The translations under genes and the position numbers were made by a program. Positions 1 to 9,552 of a DNA stretch of 64,000 nucleotides are shown in pieces (within the stretch, counting starts at the first letter, position 1; each line of letters starts with the position of its first letter). The DNA comes from Chrysophaeum taylorii. Its lineage: Eukaryota; Sar; Pelagophyceae; Pelagomonadales; Pelagomonadaceae. The notes beneath the pieces are model-generated. The model was not told the origin of the DNA, did no database searches, and saw nothing but the letters and a program-made list of their open reading frames with translations. The stretch is from NCBI GenBank assembly GCA_029834535.1, contig JAQMWT010000344.1, positions 620,001 to 684,000 of the forward strand, in the 5' to 3' direction.

Positions 1-1
1 G

Positions 2-1615
2 GAAACCCCAGATCTGGTGAGGCGGAAGCGTGCGGACGAGGATTCCGCACGAACGCGGCGAGAAGCTGCCGCCGATCCAACCTTCGAGGCTGTTCGACCC
101 AAAGATCCGATAATCAACTTGTCTGGGGGACTCGGCCGCGACAAGCTCGAGATCCTCCACAAGGACATCGTGCGACTTTCCCATTTCGGTTCGCCGACGC
201 ATCGCAAAGCGCTCAAGGCGCCCCGTAGTCCCCCTAGTAGGGATGTCGAGTCCGCTTTTCGCGCTTTACGGCCGGAGGAAACGGGTGCGGTCTCCGCCTT
301 TATGGCGCCGGAGCGCGGTGAGTTCGCAGACGAGAACGACGAAGGCGACGTCCTGGAGCTCTCGCCGGCATCGCCGCCGCGCAAGCCTGCCGGGTTCACG
401 TTCCCAAAAGCGGAGCGGCTTAATCCACCACAGGATTCAAAAGAAGGGGACGCGCTCGATCTCGATGCGGACCGCGAGGCCATCGGAAGGCGAACGGCGC
501 CGGGACACCGGTTCATGCATTTCTCAAAGCAAGCCGAAGACTTCGCGGCGTTGTCGGCGCCATCGCCCGACGACGAGGAACTTTGGCTGTCCCCGCGACC
601 CATCGAGCGGTCGGAGCCGGGGGGCGTGTCGTTCTCGAAGGCACCGCGCTTCGAGAACGACGACGTCCGCGGGGACGCGACGCCACAGCCAACGCTCGCT
701 TTGTCGCCGCGCCAGGCAGGCAAGCCGCGGACGGACGCAGGAATTTTCGACTTTTACTCGCGGCAGTCGGCTCGCTGGGAGGTGGACCTCCATCTGAGCC
801 TCGACGAGGCCGAGCTCGACGCGGCGTGGCTGGCCAGCGAGCTCGAGGCCGCGCCACGCATCGACGAGGCAGAGCGCGCGGCGCGAGGCGCGCTGCAGCT
901 CGCGGCGGCCGAGTCGAGCCGCCGCGCGCCAGACTTCTCCGGTTGTCGCAGCCAACGCTTCGAGACGACACGCGAACCGCGAGAAGGCGACGCCCTGGAC
1001 CTCGACCCGAATGACGATCTTCGACGCGCGGGCACGGGGGCCGTCGCGTGGTCGCGCCAATCAGATCGCTGGCGACCTCCCGAGAATGACCACGAGGGCG
1101 ATGTCCTGAAACTCGAGCTTGTTGTTGCTGACGAGGTGCCGCCGCGCGGTCACGTCGACTGGAGCCTCGCACCTCCCAGAGAACAGTCATCGAATCAGAA
1201 GAAGTTTGATCATCCGTTACTCGGGCCCGAGTCCGACGTCGCCCTACGCCGACGACTTCCAAACGTGGTCGACATAGAAAATCAACAGAGTCGCGACCAA
1301 GGTCTCCCTGCTGACGTCGACGCCGCGCGCGAAGGCGACGTGCTCCTCCTGAGTCCGGGCTCGGCCTACGCGCGGAGGTCGACCGAGCAGGCTCCGCGCG
1401 CCGTCCACTTCCCACCCAAGCAGCAGCAGAAGATTCGAACGGGGAAGCAGCCCGAGAAGAACCAACAACAGCGCGTCCCTCCCACACAAAAGTCACCGGC
1501 ATCACCATCGCGGCCGCAAGATACCGTGCTCAAAGGCGACGGCACGAACCTCGTCGTCGCGCTCGCGCGCCTCAAAGTCGCCGTCGACGACTCGAACCGT
1601 CCTCGGCAAAAATAA
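2..1615 (+). CDS. EGDxLxLxP repeat protein, 5' end outside window
   Basis: The frame is open from the left edge to TAA at 1613-1615, so the start lies upstream; the first possible internal start is only a GTG. The protein (over 535 residues) is hydrophilic and mostly disordered. At least six degenerate units of about 30-60 residues repeat: an aromatic-rich piece such as FSKAPRF or WSRQSDRW, then an acidic stretch ending EGDVLELSP, EGDALDLD, EGDVLKLEL or EGDVLLLSP. The layout recalls short-motif repeats of axonemal and cytoskeletal proteins, but I do not recognise a named family. There is no transmembrane segment. The C-terminus is basic and Gln-rich. Coding is well supported by length and by the preserved repeats; function is unknown. 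Confidence 0.8.
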   Translation, partial: ETPDLVRRKRADEDSARTRREAAADPTFEAVRPKDPIINLSGGLGRDKLEILHKDIVRLSHFGSPTHRKALKAPRSPPSRDVESAFRALRPEETGAVSAFMAPERGEFADENDEGDVLELSPASPPRKPAGFTFPKAERLNPPQDSKEGDALDLDADREAIGRRTAPGHRFMHFSKQAEDFAALSAPSPDDEELWLSPRPIERSEPGGVSFSKAPRFENDDVRGDATPQPTLALSPRQAGKPRTDAGIFDFYSRQSARWEVDLHLSLDEAELDAAWLASELEAAPRIDEAERAARGALQLAAAESSRRAPDFSGCRSQRFETTREPREGDALDLDPNDDLRRAGTGAVAWSRQSDRWRPPENDHEGDVLKLELVVADEVPPRGHVDWSLAPPREQSSNQKKFDHPLLGPESDVALRRRLPNVVDIENQQSRDQGLPADVDAAREGDVLLLSPGSAYARRSTEQAPRAVHFPPKQQQKIRTGKQPEKNQQQRVPPTQKSPASPSRPQDTVLKGDGTNLVVALARLKVAVDDSNRPRQK

Positions 1616-1679
1616 ATAATAGGACGGACAATCTCGTGCATGACCCACCCAAAAAAGGAGTGTCATTCGTCGGAATGAC

Positions 1680-2558
1680 TTATCTCCACGCCCTCGAGGT
1701 CGTCGTCCTTTTCGATGATGACGATAGCGAGACGGGCGTTCTGGGGACGCGGTGCCCGGCGCGAAGTTCGTGGAGCCGTCGGGCGGCGCGCGCACGAGTC
1801 TTGGTGTCGTGGCCCTCGCAGATAGCGTGTATAGCCGTGAGAACCTCCCGTTCGCGGTTGGGATCTCCCGCGGGAGGGAGGGCGTCGAGGAGCGCGTCGC
1901 GGAGGCAGTCGCGCCGACGTCGGTCAGCCCCCCTCGCGAGAGCGATGTCGACGTCGGTAAGCGTTTCCTCGAGACGGGCTTGGACTATGTCGGCGGTGGC
2001 AGCTTCGACTGCCGCGCACGACTCCGAGTACCATCTGTCGAGCCTCGTGCGCGTCTCGACGCGCCAGGCCTGCGCCCGCCGACACGCCTCGAACCAGAGC
2101 GCGTTGTGGCGGTCGATTTGTGGTTGTTGCCTCTTGATCTCCGCCGCGGTAGCCTCCCAGGTCTGCTGCGTCGCGGCGCGCACGACCTCGACGCGCGCCG
2201 CGTGCGCCTCGAGCAGCTCCGCGAGCTGCGCGTCGAGCGCGTGCTTGGCAGCGACGACCTCGAGCAACGCGTCGCTGCGACACTCGGCGAGTGCCAAGTT
2301 GTGGCGCTCGAGCTGGAGCTCTGCGAGCGCACGCCTTTCGTCGGCCTCGGCTGCCTCGGCGCGCCGCATCCGCTCGGCGCGTTTGTCATCGGCCTCGCGC
2401 CGCACCACATCTTCGACAGCTGCGGCTCGCTTCGCGCGCTCTGCCTCCCACGCAGCGCGCGCTTCTTCTAATTCCCGGCGCTCGCGCTCCTCGATCGCAC
2501 GCTTCGCCAACGAAATCGCCTTGCGCTCCTCTTCCAAGCCAGCGAAGGTATTGTTCAT
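1680..2558 (-). CDS. coiled-coil protein
   Basis: The frame continues upstream to 2708, but the residues there are low quality; the ATG at 2558 (MNNTFAGLEEERK) begins the good coding sequence, giving about 292 residues. Residues 5-110 are almost continuous charged heptad-like helix rich in Glu, Arg and Ala. The middle carries WxxA and QxxDRHNALWFEACRRAQAW-like helical text. The Arg/Ser-rich tail ends at TAA 1680-1682. No enzymatic motif is visible. It converges with the repeat protein to its left (64 bp between stops). The helical architecture suggests a structural or ciliary protein, but that is inference. Confidence 0.7.
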   Translation of the reverse strand: MNNTFAGLEEERKAISLAKRAIEERERRELEEARAAWEAERAKRAAAVEDVVRREADDKRAERMRRAEAAEADERRALAELQLERHNLALAECRSDALLEVVAAKHALDAQLAELLEAHAARVEVVRAATQQTWEATAAEIKRQQPQIDRHNALWFEACRRAQAWRVETRTRLDRWYSESCAAVEAATADIVQARLEETLTDVDIALARGADRRRRDCLRDALLDALPPAGDPNREREVLTAIHAICEGHDTKTRARAARRLHELRAGHRVPRTPVSLSSSSKRTTTSRAWR

Positions 2559-2981
2559 CTTTCGCACCTGCAACGAGCTCCTCAACAACAATTTCTCCAC
2601 TGAATAAGATAGACGACGAGTTCGTTGGGGGGGAGCTAGCGGGCCGCGGGTGCAAGCAAAATGACGATGAAAAGGAAGGATGCCTGGCCATGCTACGATA
2701 GGTTCCAAAGCGATCCGTGCTCATATATTAGAGTATGCGTCAATTTCATTATGGAAGTAGCTCACGAAGAGGAGTGAGAAGCGCCGCCGCAAGATGCTCC
2801 TAGGATCGTGCTAGAAATGCTTGTGCGCGTCTCGGCTGACTCTGTTCTACTGCCGCGAGACTTCGTCTCGATCAAGAGGAGAAAGGCGGCATTGTTTCGA
2901 TTTTGTCCATATTGCACACGATATGTACACGCGTGCTTTCGCTCCATGGACCGTCGTCGTCGTCGTCGTCGTCGTCATTGT
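2559..2981. other. spacer between two minus-strand genes
   Basis: About 420 bp that must contain the upstream region of the coiled-coil gene and the 3' UTR of the SGNH gene. A (CGT)n microsatellite runs at about 2951-2977. Small ORFs here are low-complexity and unsupported. Nothing else recognisable. Confidence 0.6.
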
Positions 2982-5045
2982 CTATTCTAGTGATCGTGCA
3001 CGATCACGATGCAACGCGTCTTCGCGCAACTTCTTGGACTTCATCCAGCCAAATTTTCGCCACCCAAATTTGCGCCAGCTGCGTTTTTTCTTCTTCTTGT
3101 CCTTCTTGTTTGCGACCCCAGAATAAGAAACACTTCCAGGGAGAGAGAACGGGGTGCCAGGAGGGCTGCCGGGAGGGCTACTGAAAGGGCTGCCAGGAGG
3201 GCTGCCAAGAAGAGAGGCGCTGTCACGAATAGACTCGCCGTTCACGGACGTGATGGTGAGAGAGCGGTGAGAGCGTCGTGTCAAAAACAATTTCGTTGGC
3301 TCGCTCCGCATGGACGTGACCGAGGGCATTTCCTCGATGGAGGTGACGGTTAGAAGGTCATCTAGCTCTAAAGGCAGCTGCCTTGGGTCGACCGCGAGCG
3401 GCGCAGAGTCTGCCTCCTCCTCGGAAGAAGCGTCACCGTCGGCGATGTCAAGGCTGCTGTTTTGCGAGCAGAGCCTCGCGTCTTCGGAGACAACGGACGA
3501 GACTTTGTTGGAAAACAAGACGACGTTTACGGCAGCTTTGAGCCTGCGACGTGCTTCCACGCACTCCTCAGACGATGGATGGACGGGGTTGACGGCCAGT
3601 ACGAGCTGCTTGGCGGTGTCGACGACGGAACCGAGAAAGTGCATCTCCAACTTTGACCGGCGACGCGGCGGCACCTTGACATCCTCGCTCTTTTCGAGCG
3701 GAAAGAGCGTCGTCAACACGCCGGCGAAGATCTCGATGAAGAGGCCAAGCCCGAGACTAAACGCGCTGCCGAGGAACAAGGAGAAGATCAGACACACCAA
3801 CGGCACGATGAAGGGCATAAATACGAAGCTGACGCGGACTACCTTGGTGGTGGCAGTCATGTGGGCGCAGTCGTCGGCGTCGGCAACAAGCTTTTCGTGA
3901 AAGAAGCGGGATACGGCCTTGATATCGTGGCTAAATGCGGGCGACGATCCGTAGGAGTCACGGAGGATGTCGACACACCCTCGACCGATGATGTCGTGCA
4001 TCGCCTGGGTAGGGTGGAAGAGGTCGTGACGCCAGAAGGTCCTAATCCCTTTGACGAAGGGGACGGAGTCGACGGCACCGTTCATGATGTTTAGGTGATC
4101 GAACATGACAACGCGGACATTGTCGTCATTGCACCGAGTCGCGAGGGTTGTGGCGAATCGGTGGCAGACCGTGAGTTGGATCTGGTTGATGACGAGGAGT
4201 TGCAAGAAGGGAGGGGAGACGACGACCGCGAAGGCCCGAACGACGGGGACGGCGCGCGTCATCGGCATCGGTGCGGCGAGAAAACGGCGGCCCTTGAGGC
4301 TGCTCTTCTTGATGTCGTCAATGGTCGCGGCGATTTGGCCCGCGAGTTCGTCGCCCACGGTCGCCCAGAATGTGAAAGGCACGGTGCGCCCCGTCGCCCA
4401 GTGCCACGTAAAAAAACACGAGTCGAGCGCAATCCGGAGCATGTTGTTGAAGAAGAGCTCGAACCCATCGTTCCCGCCGCAGTGGATGATGTAGGTGGTC
4501 TTGTCGGTCACCCTTAACCCGCGCGAGTGTATGAACCGCTCGGCGCGCTTGACTTGTCCGTCGAGGTGCCACGTCCGCGAGCTGCACGACGCGACGTTGA
4601 CGTAGCTCCACCCGAGTTTTTCGCACGCGACCATCGGCCACGTCTTGACGCCGTCATCCCACGTCCCTTCAACCCACGAGTCTCCGAACAGCACGGCGTC
4701 GACGGTGCCGTGCTTTCCGCGCGGATGGTGATACGAGAAGTAGTTAAGACGCCGATCACGTCCGAAGATGCGTCCCCAGTCGACCTCGAATTGCACGTCG
4801 TCGGCCTTGACGTATTCTCCCTCCGTCGACGTTGTCTTGGCGTCAATAACTTGTTGAGATTCCTCGGGGATCGTCGCCATGGTGCTCTTGCCGCCGGGAG
4901 CTCCCATCGACAGCGCTTCCTCGACTTCGATCGGCCGCGTCCCCGAGAGTCGTACGGCCCACGGGATGTCATCGTCGTCGACGTGGAACGACAGCCGCTC
5001 CTCGAACAGATCATCCTCATGCTCAACACGATGCCACTTGGCCAT
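2982..5045 (-). CDS. SGNH/GDSL-type hydrolase with C-terminal membrane hairpin
   Basis: 687 residues from ATG at 5045. The SGNH signatures are in order: AVLFGDSWVEG with the block I GDS at residues 121-123 (nucleophile Ser123), HCGGND at 189-193 (block III Asn192), and HDLFHPT with the block V Asp341/His344 pair. These families hydrolyse esters, for example acyl or acetyl groups on lipids or glycans; the substrate here cannot be told. After the hydrolase domain, residues about 404-446 form one or two strongly hydrophobic helices, so the enzyme is membrane anchored. The C-terminal 240 residues are Ser/Pro-rich and disordered, with SPPGSP-like repeats and a final Lys/Arg-rich stretch. There is no signal peptide. 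A single exon fits the whole family core. Confidence 0.85.
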   Translation of the reverse strand: MAKWHRVEHEDDLFEERLSFHVDDDDIPWAVRLSGTRPIEVEEALSMGAPGGKSTMATIPEESQQVIDAKTTSTEGEYVKADDVQFEVDWGRIFGRDRRLNYFSYHHPRGKHGTVDAVLFGDSWVEGTWDDGVKTWPMVACEKLGWSYVNVASCSSRTWHLDGQVKRAERFIHSRGLRVTDKTTYIIHCGGNDGFELFFNNMLRIALDSCFFTWHWATGRTVPFTFWATVGDELAGQIAATIDDIKKSSLKGRRFLAAPMPMTRAVPVVRAFAVVVSPPFLQLLVINQIQLTVCHRFATTLATRCNDDNVRVVMFDHLNIMNGAVDSVPFVKGIRTFWRHDLFHPTQAMHDIIGRGCVDILRDSYGSSPAFSHDIKAVSRFFHEKLVADADDCAHMTATTKVVRVSFVFMPFIVPLVCLIFSLFLGSAFSLGLGLFIEIFAGVLTTLFPLEKSEDVKVPPRRRSKLEMHFLGSVVDTAKQLVLAVNPVHPSSEECVEARRRLKAAVNVVLFSNKVSSVVSEDARLCSQNSSLDIADGDASSEEEADSAPLAVDPRQLPLELDDLLTVTSIEEMPSVTSMRSEPTKLFLTRRSHRSLTITSVNGESIRDSASLLGSPPGSPFSSPPGSPPGTPFSLPGSVSYSGVANKKDKKKKKRSWRKFGWRKFGWMKSKKLREDALHRDRARSLE

Positions 5046-5155
5046 CTAACTCGGTTATTTTGCCACAGAATCTGATAAGCTCATCCATCCGTACTATGCT
5101 TTCGAAGCGTTGTCCCAAACGCAAGGGTATATTATTAATAACCCCCTTGTTCAAA

Positions 5156-5440
5156 GGCGTAGGTTGGCACCTATTCGCCTCCCGGGCGGGCCGGTTGGCA
5201 GCCGGAACGTTCGCAGTGGGACGGGGTATGGCCGGGGGGCGAAGACGGAAGGTTATCGACGAGTTGGTTGTCAGTCACACCGCGGTCTCCTCGTCGCATA
5301 GCGACAAGCTTGATGGTCACTCTCCGCCGACCGACCTTTCGGCGCTCCTCGTCTACAGGCCCGTGATTCCGGACTGGCACCTGTCGGTCCGGCCTGGCTC
5401 CCATGCTCGGGAGAGGTCTGAAGTTAGTTAGTTAGTTAGT
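5156..5440 (+). repeat. dispersed (GTTA)n-tailed element, copy A
   Basis: About 285 bp nearly identical to 52062-52354 (+) and, less completely, 48211-48430 (-). It ends in five GTTA units. GTTCAAAG lies just before the element (5149-5156) and GTTCAAAG again just after the tail (5439-5446), which fits a short target-site duplication. The fixed simple-repeat 3' end and variable 5' end among copies are typical of SINE/LINE-type retroposition, but no tRNA-like A and B boxes are evident. One frame is open through the whole unit in all three long copies. Confidence 0.8.
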
Positions 5441-5665
5441 TCAAAGCGTGAGTCATCCTTCAAAAGGTAACGGTCATCCGCGTGCTCTTCACACTTTGCC
5501 AGAGTAAAACTTGAATTCTCCAAAATTCTCTCGGCGAGCCGGGCGGGGGGGTGGAACGGATTCAAGCTAAAGCGGCAAAGTAGGCCAAATTCAAGCTGAA
5601 GCTGCATAGATTTATTAATAGCTGTTGTGTCATCATCTACATTAATAAGTCACAGCCTTGAACAT

Positions 5666-6130
5666 ATGAACATAGCAGCATCAAAAAACGACTTTCTTAA
5701 CCACCTACGTGGTGGCGCGTGCGCTTGGCGCGCGCGCACCAAGGTCGACAAGTACTTGGGCCATCTGATACCACCTACGGCGCCGCGGGATGATGTCGAG
5801 ATTTTGACGGACGAAACATGCATGACGACGGCAGAAGCGACGTCGTGGAACTCCAACAACGCGCAGGTGAAGACGATCGCGATCCGAGACTTCGCCGACT
5901 GCGACCCCTTTAACGCCAAGGACGGCAAAAAGACGGACGCGTGGAAGAGCATCAACCGGGAAGTCGCGGCTAGCGGCATGACAGTGACCAAGACGACGCT
6001 CCAGAGGTTCATCTTAAGCGAGATCAGGGGGAGGACAAGCACGCGATGCAGGAGAAGAAGAGAAGCGCTCGGGCGAACACTACAAGGATGACTCGATGTA
6101 CAGGATCATTTTTTCTTCATCCTCCATCAC
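5666..6130 (+). pseudogene. degenerate DNA-binding-like ORF (Myb/SANT-like?), unassigned
   Basis: From ATG 5666 an ORF runs to 6091 with a region resembling Myb/SANT- or trihelix-type sequences of transposon-rich algal genomes (DPFNAKDG, TDAWKSINREVAASG, TLQRFILSEIRG). Near 6030 the sensible reading moves to another frame (EDKHAMQEKK) and near 6060 to a third (EEEKRSGEHYKDDSMYRI), with no GT-AG intron to explain either shift. I therefore read it as a decayed gene. A real short protein ending at 6091 cannot be excluded. The 270 bp that follow, up to the sulfotransferase gene, hold nothing recognisable. Confidence 0.35.
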
Positions 6131-6400
6131 GGGAGAGCAAGCATGGCGCCTCTTTCTTTTAGGTTTGCGTGGTGGTTGTTTTTTAGGGATGTAAAGGGCA
6201 CAGAGACGTCGACGTCCTTCCTGTGTTAAAGCACCCGTGATTTTCACGTCGCCATGCTCCTTAGTTCATTTCGCGGCCAACACTCTTGCCGTCACCGACG
6301 GTGTCCGTCGGCGCGGGCTTTTTCGTGCCAAGATAAAGCACCTCGTGGTGGCAATAATGGTGCCATAAGGGTAAGGATAGAACGGTGGCGGCGTAGACTT

Positions 6401-8169
6401 ATGGCCCACAACAGAATCATGATCCTCAAGCGCAGCGCGGTCGTGTGCGACCCCCAAGGTCGCAATGTCGGCACGGTCTCGGCTGGCGTGGTTGTCGCGA
6501 GCCACGTGGCCGAAGGCCGCGTCCTTTTGGCGGCACCCGAGCGTGGTTGGGTCGATCGCGTCAGCGTCGAAGAGGAAGACGAGCGCTTCGCATCATCATC
6601 GTCGTCGTCGTTTTTTCCAACGCGTGGCGCGACGACGCTGCACGACACGAGGCGGGACGTGCAAGAGATGGCGTGAGAATAGAAGAAGTCATGGCAGTGC
6701 AATAGCCCTCGCGTGCAGGGCGCTCGCGCTGCGTTCAGTCGACGACGCGGCGGCGATGCGCGCGAGGATCCTGGGCGCGCGCGCGTGTTGCGGAAAGGAC
6801 GTCGACGCCTACGACGCCGCCGCGCGGCACCTGACGGCAGCGGACGACGCCGATGGCGAGTATCCCTTGGACGCGTGGTGGTTCAGTCGGGTTGGTAGGC
6901 CTGGCGCTGCTGCTCGCCGCGCGGTCCCGAAAGATTGCGCCGTCGCAGCTCGACCTCGCGCTGGCCGACGCGCTTCGGGCGGCCTCTCTCTTCGGCGGGG
7001 AGAAGCTCGACGCGGAGCACGCCCGGGCCGCTGCCGCGCGCATCGCCAGGACTGTCGCCGGCGTCCTGGCCCTAAACCAAGCGCGCGGCGCGCTTCCGGG
7101 TTTGGGCCTCGCGATCGGTTACCTCGAGGTCGCCGCGCGCTGGGAGCCCGACGCTCGCGTCGCCGACGTGCGTCGCGGTAATGTTGTGTTCGGCGGAGGC
7201 AAGACTGCCCGTAGGCGGACGAGCGCCACGGCCGCGTTCTCGAAAGCTGCGTAGAGAAGGATCGGCCGCGTCGCTCGGTCGCGTGGCGCCGGCAGCGTTG
7301 CGATCCGGGCGACGTGGGCGCCGCGCGGGCCTCGGCGAAGGGAAGGTGCCGCGCCCACGCCACCGTCGTCGTCGGGCTTGGCTGCGGCCGGTGTGGCTCG
7401 TCCTCGCTTGCGGCGCTCCTGGCCGCCTGCGCGACGCCCTCCGCCGTTACCCACGAGTGCTCGTTGCCCGACTGCCGCGTCGTCCTATGGAGAAGCGGCG
7501 ACGAGGAGGCCGCGCGACGGCGCCTCGACTTTTGGCGCGGTCGTGATGGCGTCTTGGTCGGCGATGTCAACTACGCCCACCTTCCCTCGGCGCACGTCTA
7601 CGTCGAGGCCGGGGCAAAGGTGGTCGGCCTCAGGCGTGACCGCGAGGACACGGTCCGTTCTTTCGACCGCTGGACCGAACCCGGCGGCGCCCCGGGCTCG
7701 CTCGCCTCGAGGGATCATTGGCGCGACCACGACGCCGCCACGCACCAGTTCGACCACTGGGACCTCACATTTCCCAAATACAACGAGCAACGCTCGAAGC
7801 TCGACGCGATCTACGCGTATTACGACGACTACGACGCGCAACTGTTCGTCTTTAAATGCTGTGCGTGTCGACTCGCCCCTTTTTCGTCGCAGCCGCCATC
7901 TCGAGCAAACGTCGGTAGTCTCTTTCTTCTTCGTCTTCTTCTTCTCTCCGCCAACACCCCGTATCCTGCAGCTACGGACGCGCGCGCGTTCGCGTCTTCC
8001 CCTCGCCCGACCTCTTCGCGAACGAGGCGTTGCAGCGCGAGTGCGTTGTGTGTGTTTGTTTACGACGCAGAGAAGGCGCCAACGCGCTCTCCCCAGGCTC
8101 TTCGATTTCCTTGGGATTTCCTCGCTGGCTACGCCCGTCGCGGGTATCCACCGAAACGCGCAGTTGTGA
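6401..8169 (+). CDS. TPR/SH3-like N-terminal domain plus sulfotransferase, seven exons
   Basis: The proposed exons are 6401-6672, 6719-6890, 6949-7167, 7215-7843, 7893-7910, 7972-8040 and 8097-8169; all junctions are GT-AG, introns are 46-61 bp, and the joined frame is 484 codons with a single stop. Exon 1 gives a small beta-rich piece (VLLAAPERGWV) like the SH3-like leader of other algal proteins. Exons 2-3 are Ala-rich helical TPR-like text. Exon 4 carries the PAPS-binding P-loop (VVVGLGCGRCGSSSL) and the 3'-phosphate motif (GLRRDREDTVRSFDRW). Exons 5-7 give VRVFPSPDLFANEALQREL and FDFLGIS, the usual sulfotransferase C-terminus. It should transfer sulfate from PAPS to a hydroxyl group, probably a glycan. 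The acceptor is unknown. An in-frame ATG at 6254 would add an Arg-rich leader. Confidence 0.8.
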
Positions 8170-8293
8170 TGTGATGATTACGTCGGCGCGAGCACGTACT
8201 ACGGGCCCGGGGCTTGTGCCGCGGCACTCCATAATATATTATGCGCGTACACACCACCTGACCATCGAGCCGTGCCACGAAGAAAATAAACAC

Positions 8294-9535
8294 CTAGGAG
8301 CCCACTCCGTTGGTGGTGGTGGTGGTGGTGGTAGTGGTAGGCCTCCTAGTAGTGCTGCTGCTATCTGGCACTTCGAAGGAGGAGGCGGCCCGGAGCTTGA
8401 GATCGCGGTCGAAGAGGACGAGGCGCGAAACAAAGTCGTCGAGGAGCTCGCCCGACAAGACTCGTAGAACGGAATTTGCGGTGTGGTTGACGCGGTGGTC
8501 GGTGACGCGGTCGTGGGGTATGTTGTAGGTGCGAACGCGTTCGGAGCGCTCCCCCGAGCCGGCGAGCGCGGCGCGCTGCTGGTTGCGCTCGGCTTGTTTG
8601 GCGGCGGCTTTTTGGGCGTGGACGCGCGCTGCCAGGACGCGGAGGGCCTTGGTGCGATTCATGTGCTGGCTGCGCTCGTCCTGGATGGAGACGACGAGGC
8701 CGGTCGGGAGGTGCGTGACGCGGACGGCCGAGTCGGTAGTGTTGACGTGCTGTCCACCGGCGCCCGAGGAGCGCATCGTCTCGATTTTGAGGTCGGCTAT
8801 GGGGAGTTCGGCGGCGCGACCGTCTTTTCTGGTATCCTCCTCGTTGGGGAGGACGACGACGGTGACGGTGCTGGTGTGGACGCGGTCGTCGTTGGCAGGG
8901 ACGCGCTGGACGCGATGCACGCCCGACTCCCACTTGAGGTCGAGGTAGGCGCGGTCCCCCGTGACCACCGCGATCGCGTCCCGCAGGCCCCCGAACTCGG
9001 ACTTGGACGCTGCAACGAGGTCCCAACGCCATTCGCGCGTCGCCGCGTATCGTTCGTACATCGTCGCCATCTCTCGCGCAAAGGCGGTCGCTTCGTCGCC
9101 GCCCGCGGCCGCGCGGATCTCGAGGAGGGCTCCTGGCGCGGCGTCGCCCTCCTCGGCCGGCAAAAGCGCCGTCACGAGCTCTTCCTCGATCGCGGCCAGG
9201 CGCGGCTCGATCTCCGCGAGTTCCCTGCGCGCCTCGGCCCGCAGATCGGCGTCCGCCTCGTCGGCCGCCATCGCCTCGAGGTCCACGGCTTCGCGCGCCG
9301 TCGCCTCCCGTTGTTCGCGCAGCGCGAGAACCATATCCAGCTCGCTCAGCTCGCGAGCCTCGGACGCGCTCAGCACGCGCCCGCCCGACGCCTCGCACAG
9401 TTCGCCGTGCCGGCGCTGCATCCCCTCGACGCGCGCCGCGGCCGCCTCCAAGAAACTCCGGTTCGTCGTCGACCATCGCCGCAGAAGCGACCCCCGCAAC
9501 AACCACCGCGTCGTCGTGCCGGCGACGCGACCCAT
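8294..9535 (-). CDS. peptide chain release factor 1, organellar (probably mitochondrial)
   Basis: 413 residues from ATG 9535; the frame runs further upstream, but [21 protein letters not shown] is a typical Arg-rich amphipathic mitochondrial presequence. The class I release factor core is clear: the peptidyl-hydrolysis motif [17 protein letters not shown] near residue 262, then [44 protein letters not shown]. The RF1-type codon-recognition loop is altered: [15 protein letters not shown] replaces the bacterial VPATESQGRIHTSA, so PAT reads PAN and two residues are missing. The tail is a Thr run from a (GGT)n microsatellite. It lies directly downstream of the glycosyltransferase gene on the same strand and converges with the sulfotransferase gene (124 bp). 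Confidence 0.9.
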   Translation of the reverse strand: MGRVAGTTTRWLLRGSLLRRWSTTNRSFLEAAAARVEGMQRRHGELCEASGGRVLSASEARELSELDMVLALREQREATAREAVDLEAMAADEADADLRAEARRELAEIEPRLAAIEEELVTALLPAEEGDAAPGALLEIRAAAGGDEATAFAREMATMYERYAATREWRWDLVAASKSEFGGLRDAIAVVTGDRAYLDLKWESGVHRVQRVPANDDRVHTSTVTVVVLPNEEDTRKDGRAAELPIADLKIETMRSSGAGGQHVNTTDSAVRVTHLPTGLVVSIQDERSQHMNRTKALRVLAARVHAQKAAAKQAERNQQRAALAGSGERSERVRTYNIPHDRVTDHRVNHTANSVLRVLSGELLDDFVSRLVLFDRDLKLRAASSFEVPDSSSTTRRPTTTTTTTTTNGVGS

Positions 9536-9552
9536 ACCCCTTCCCAGGTCCG

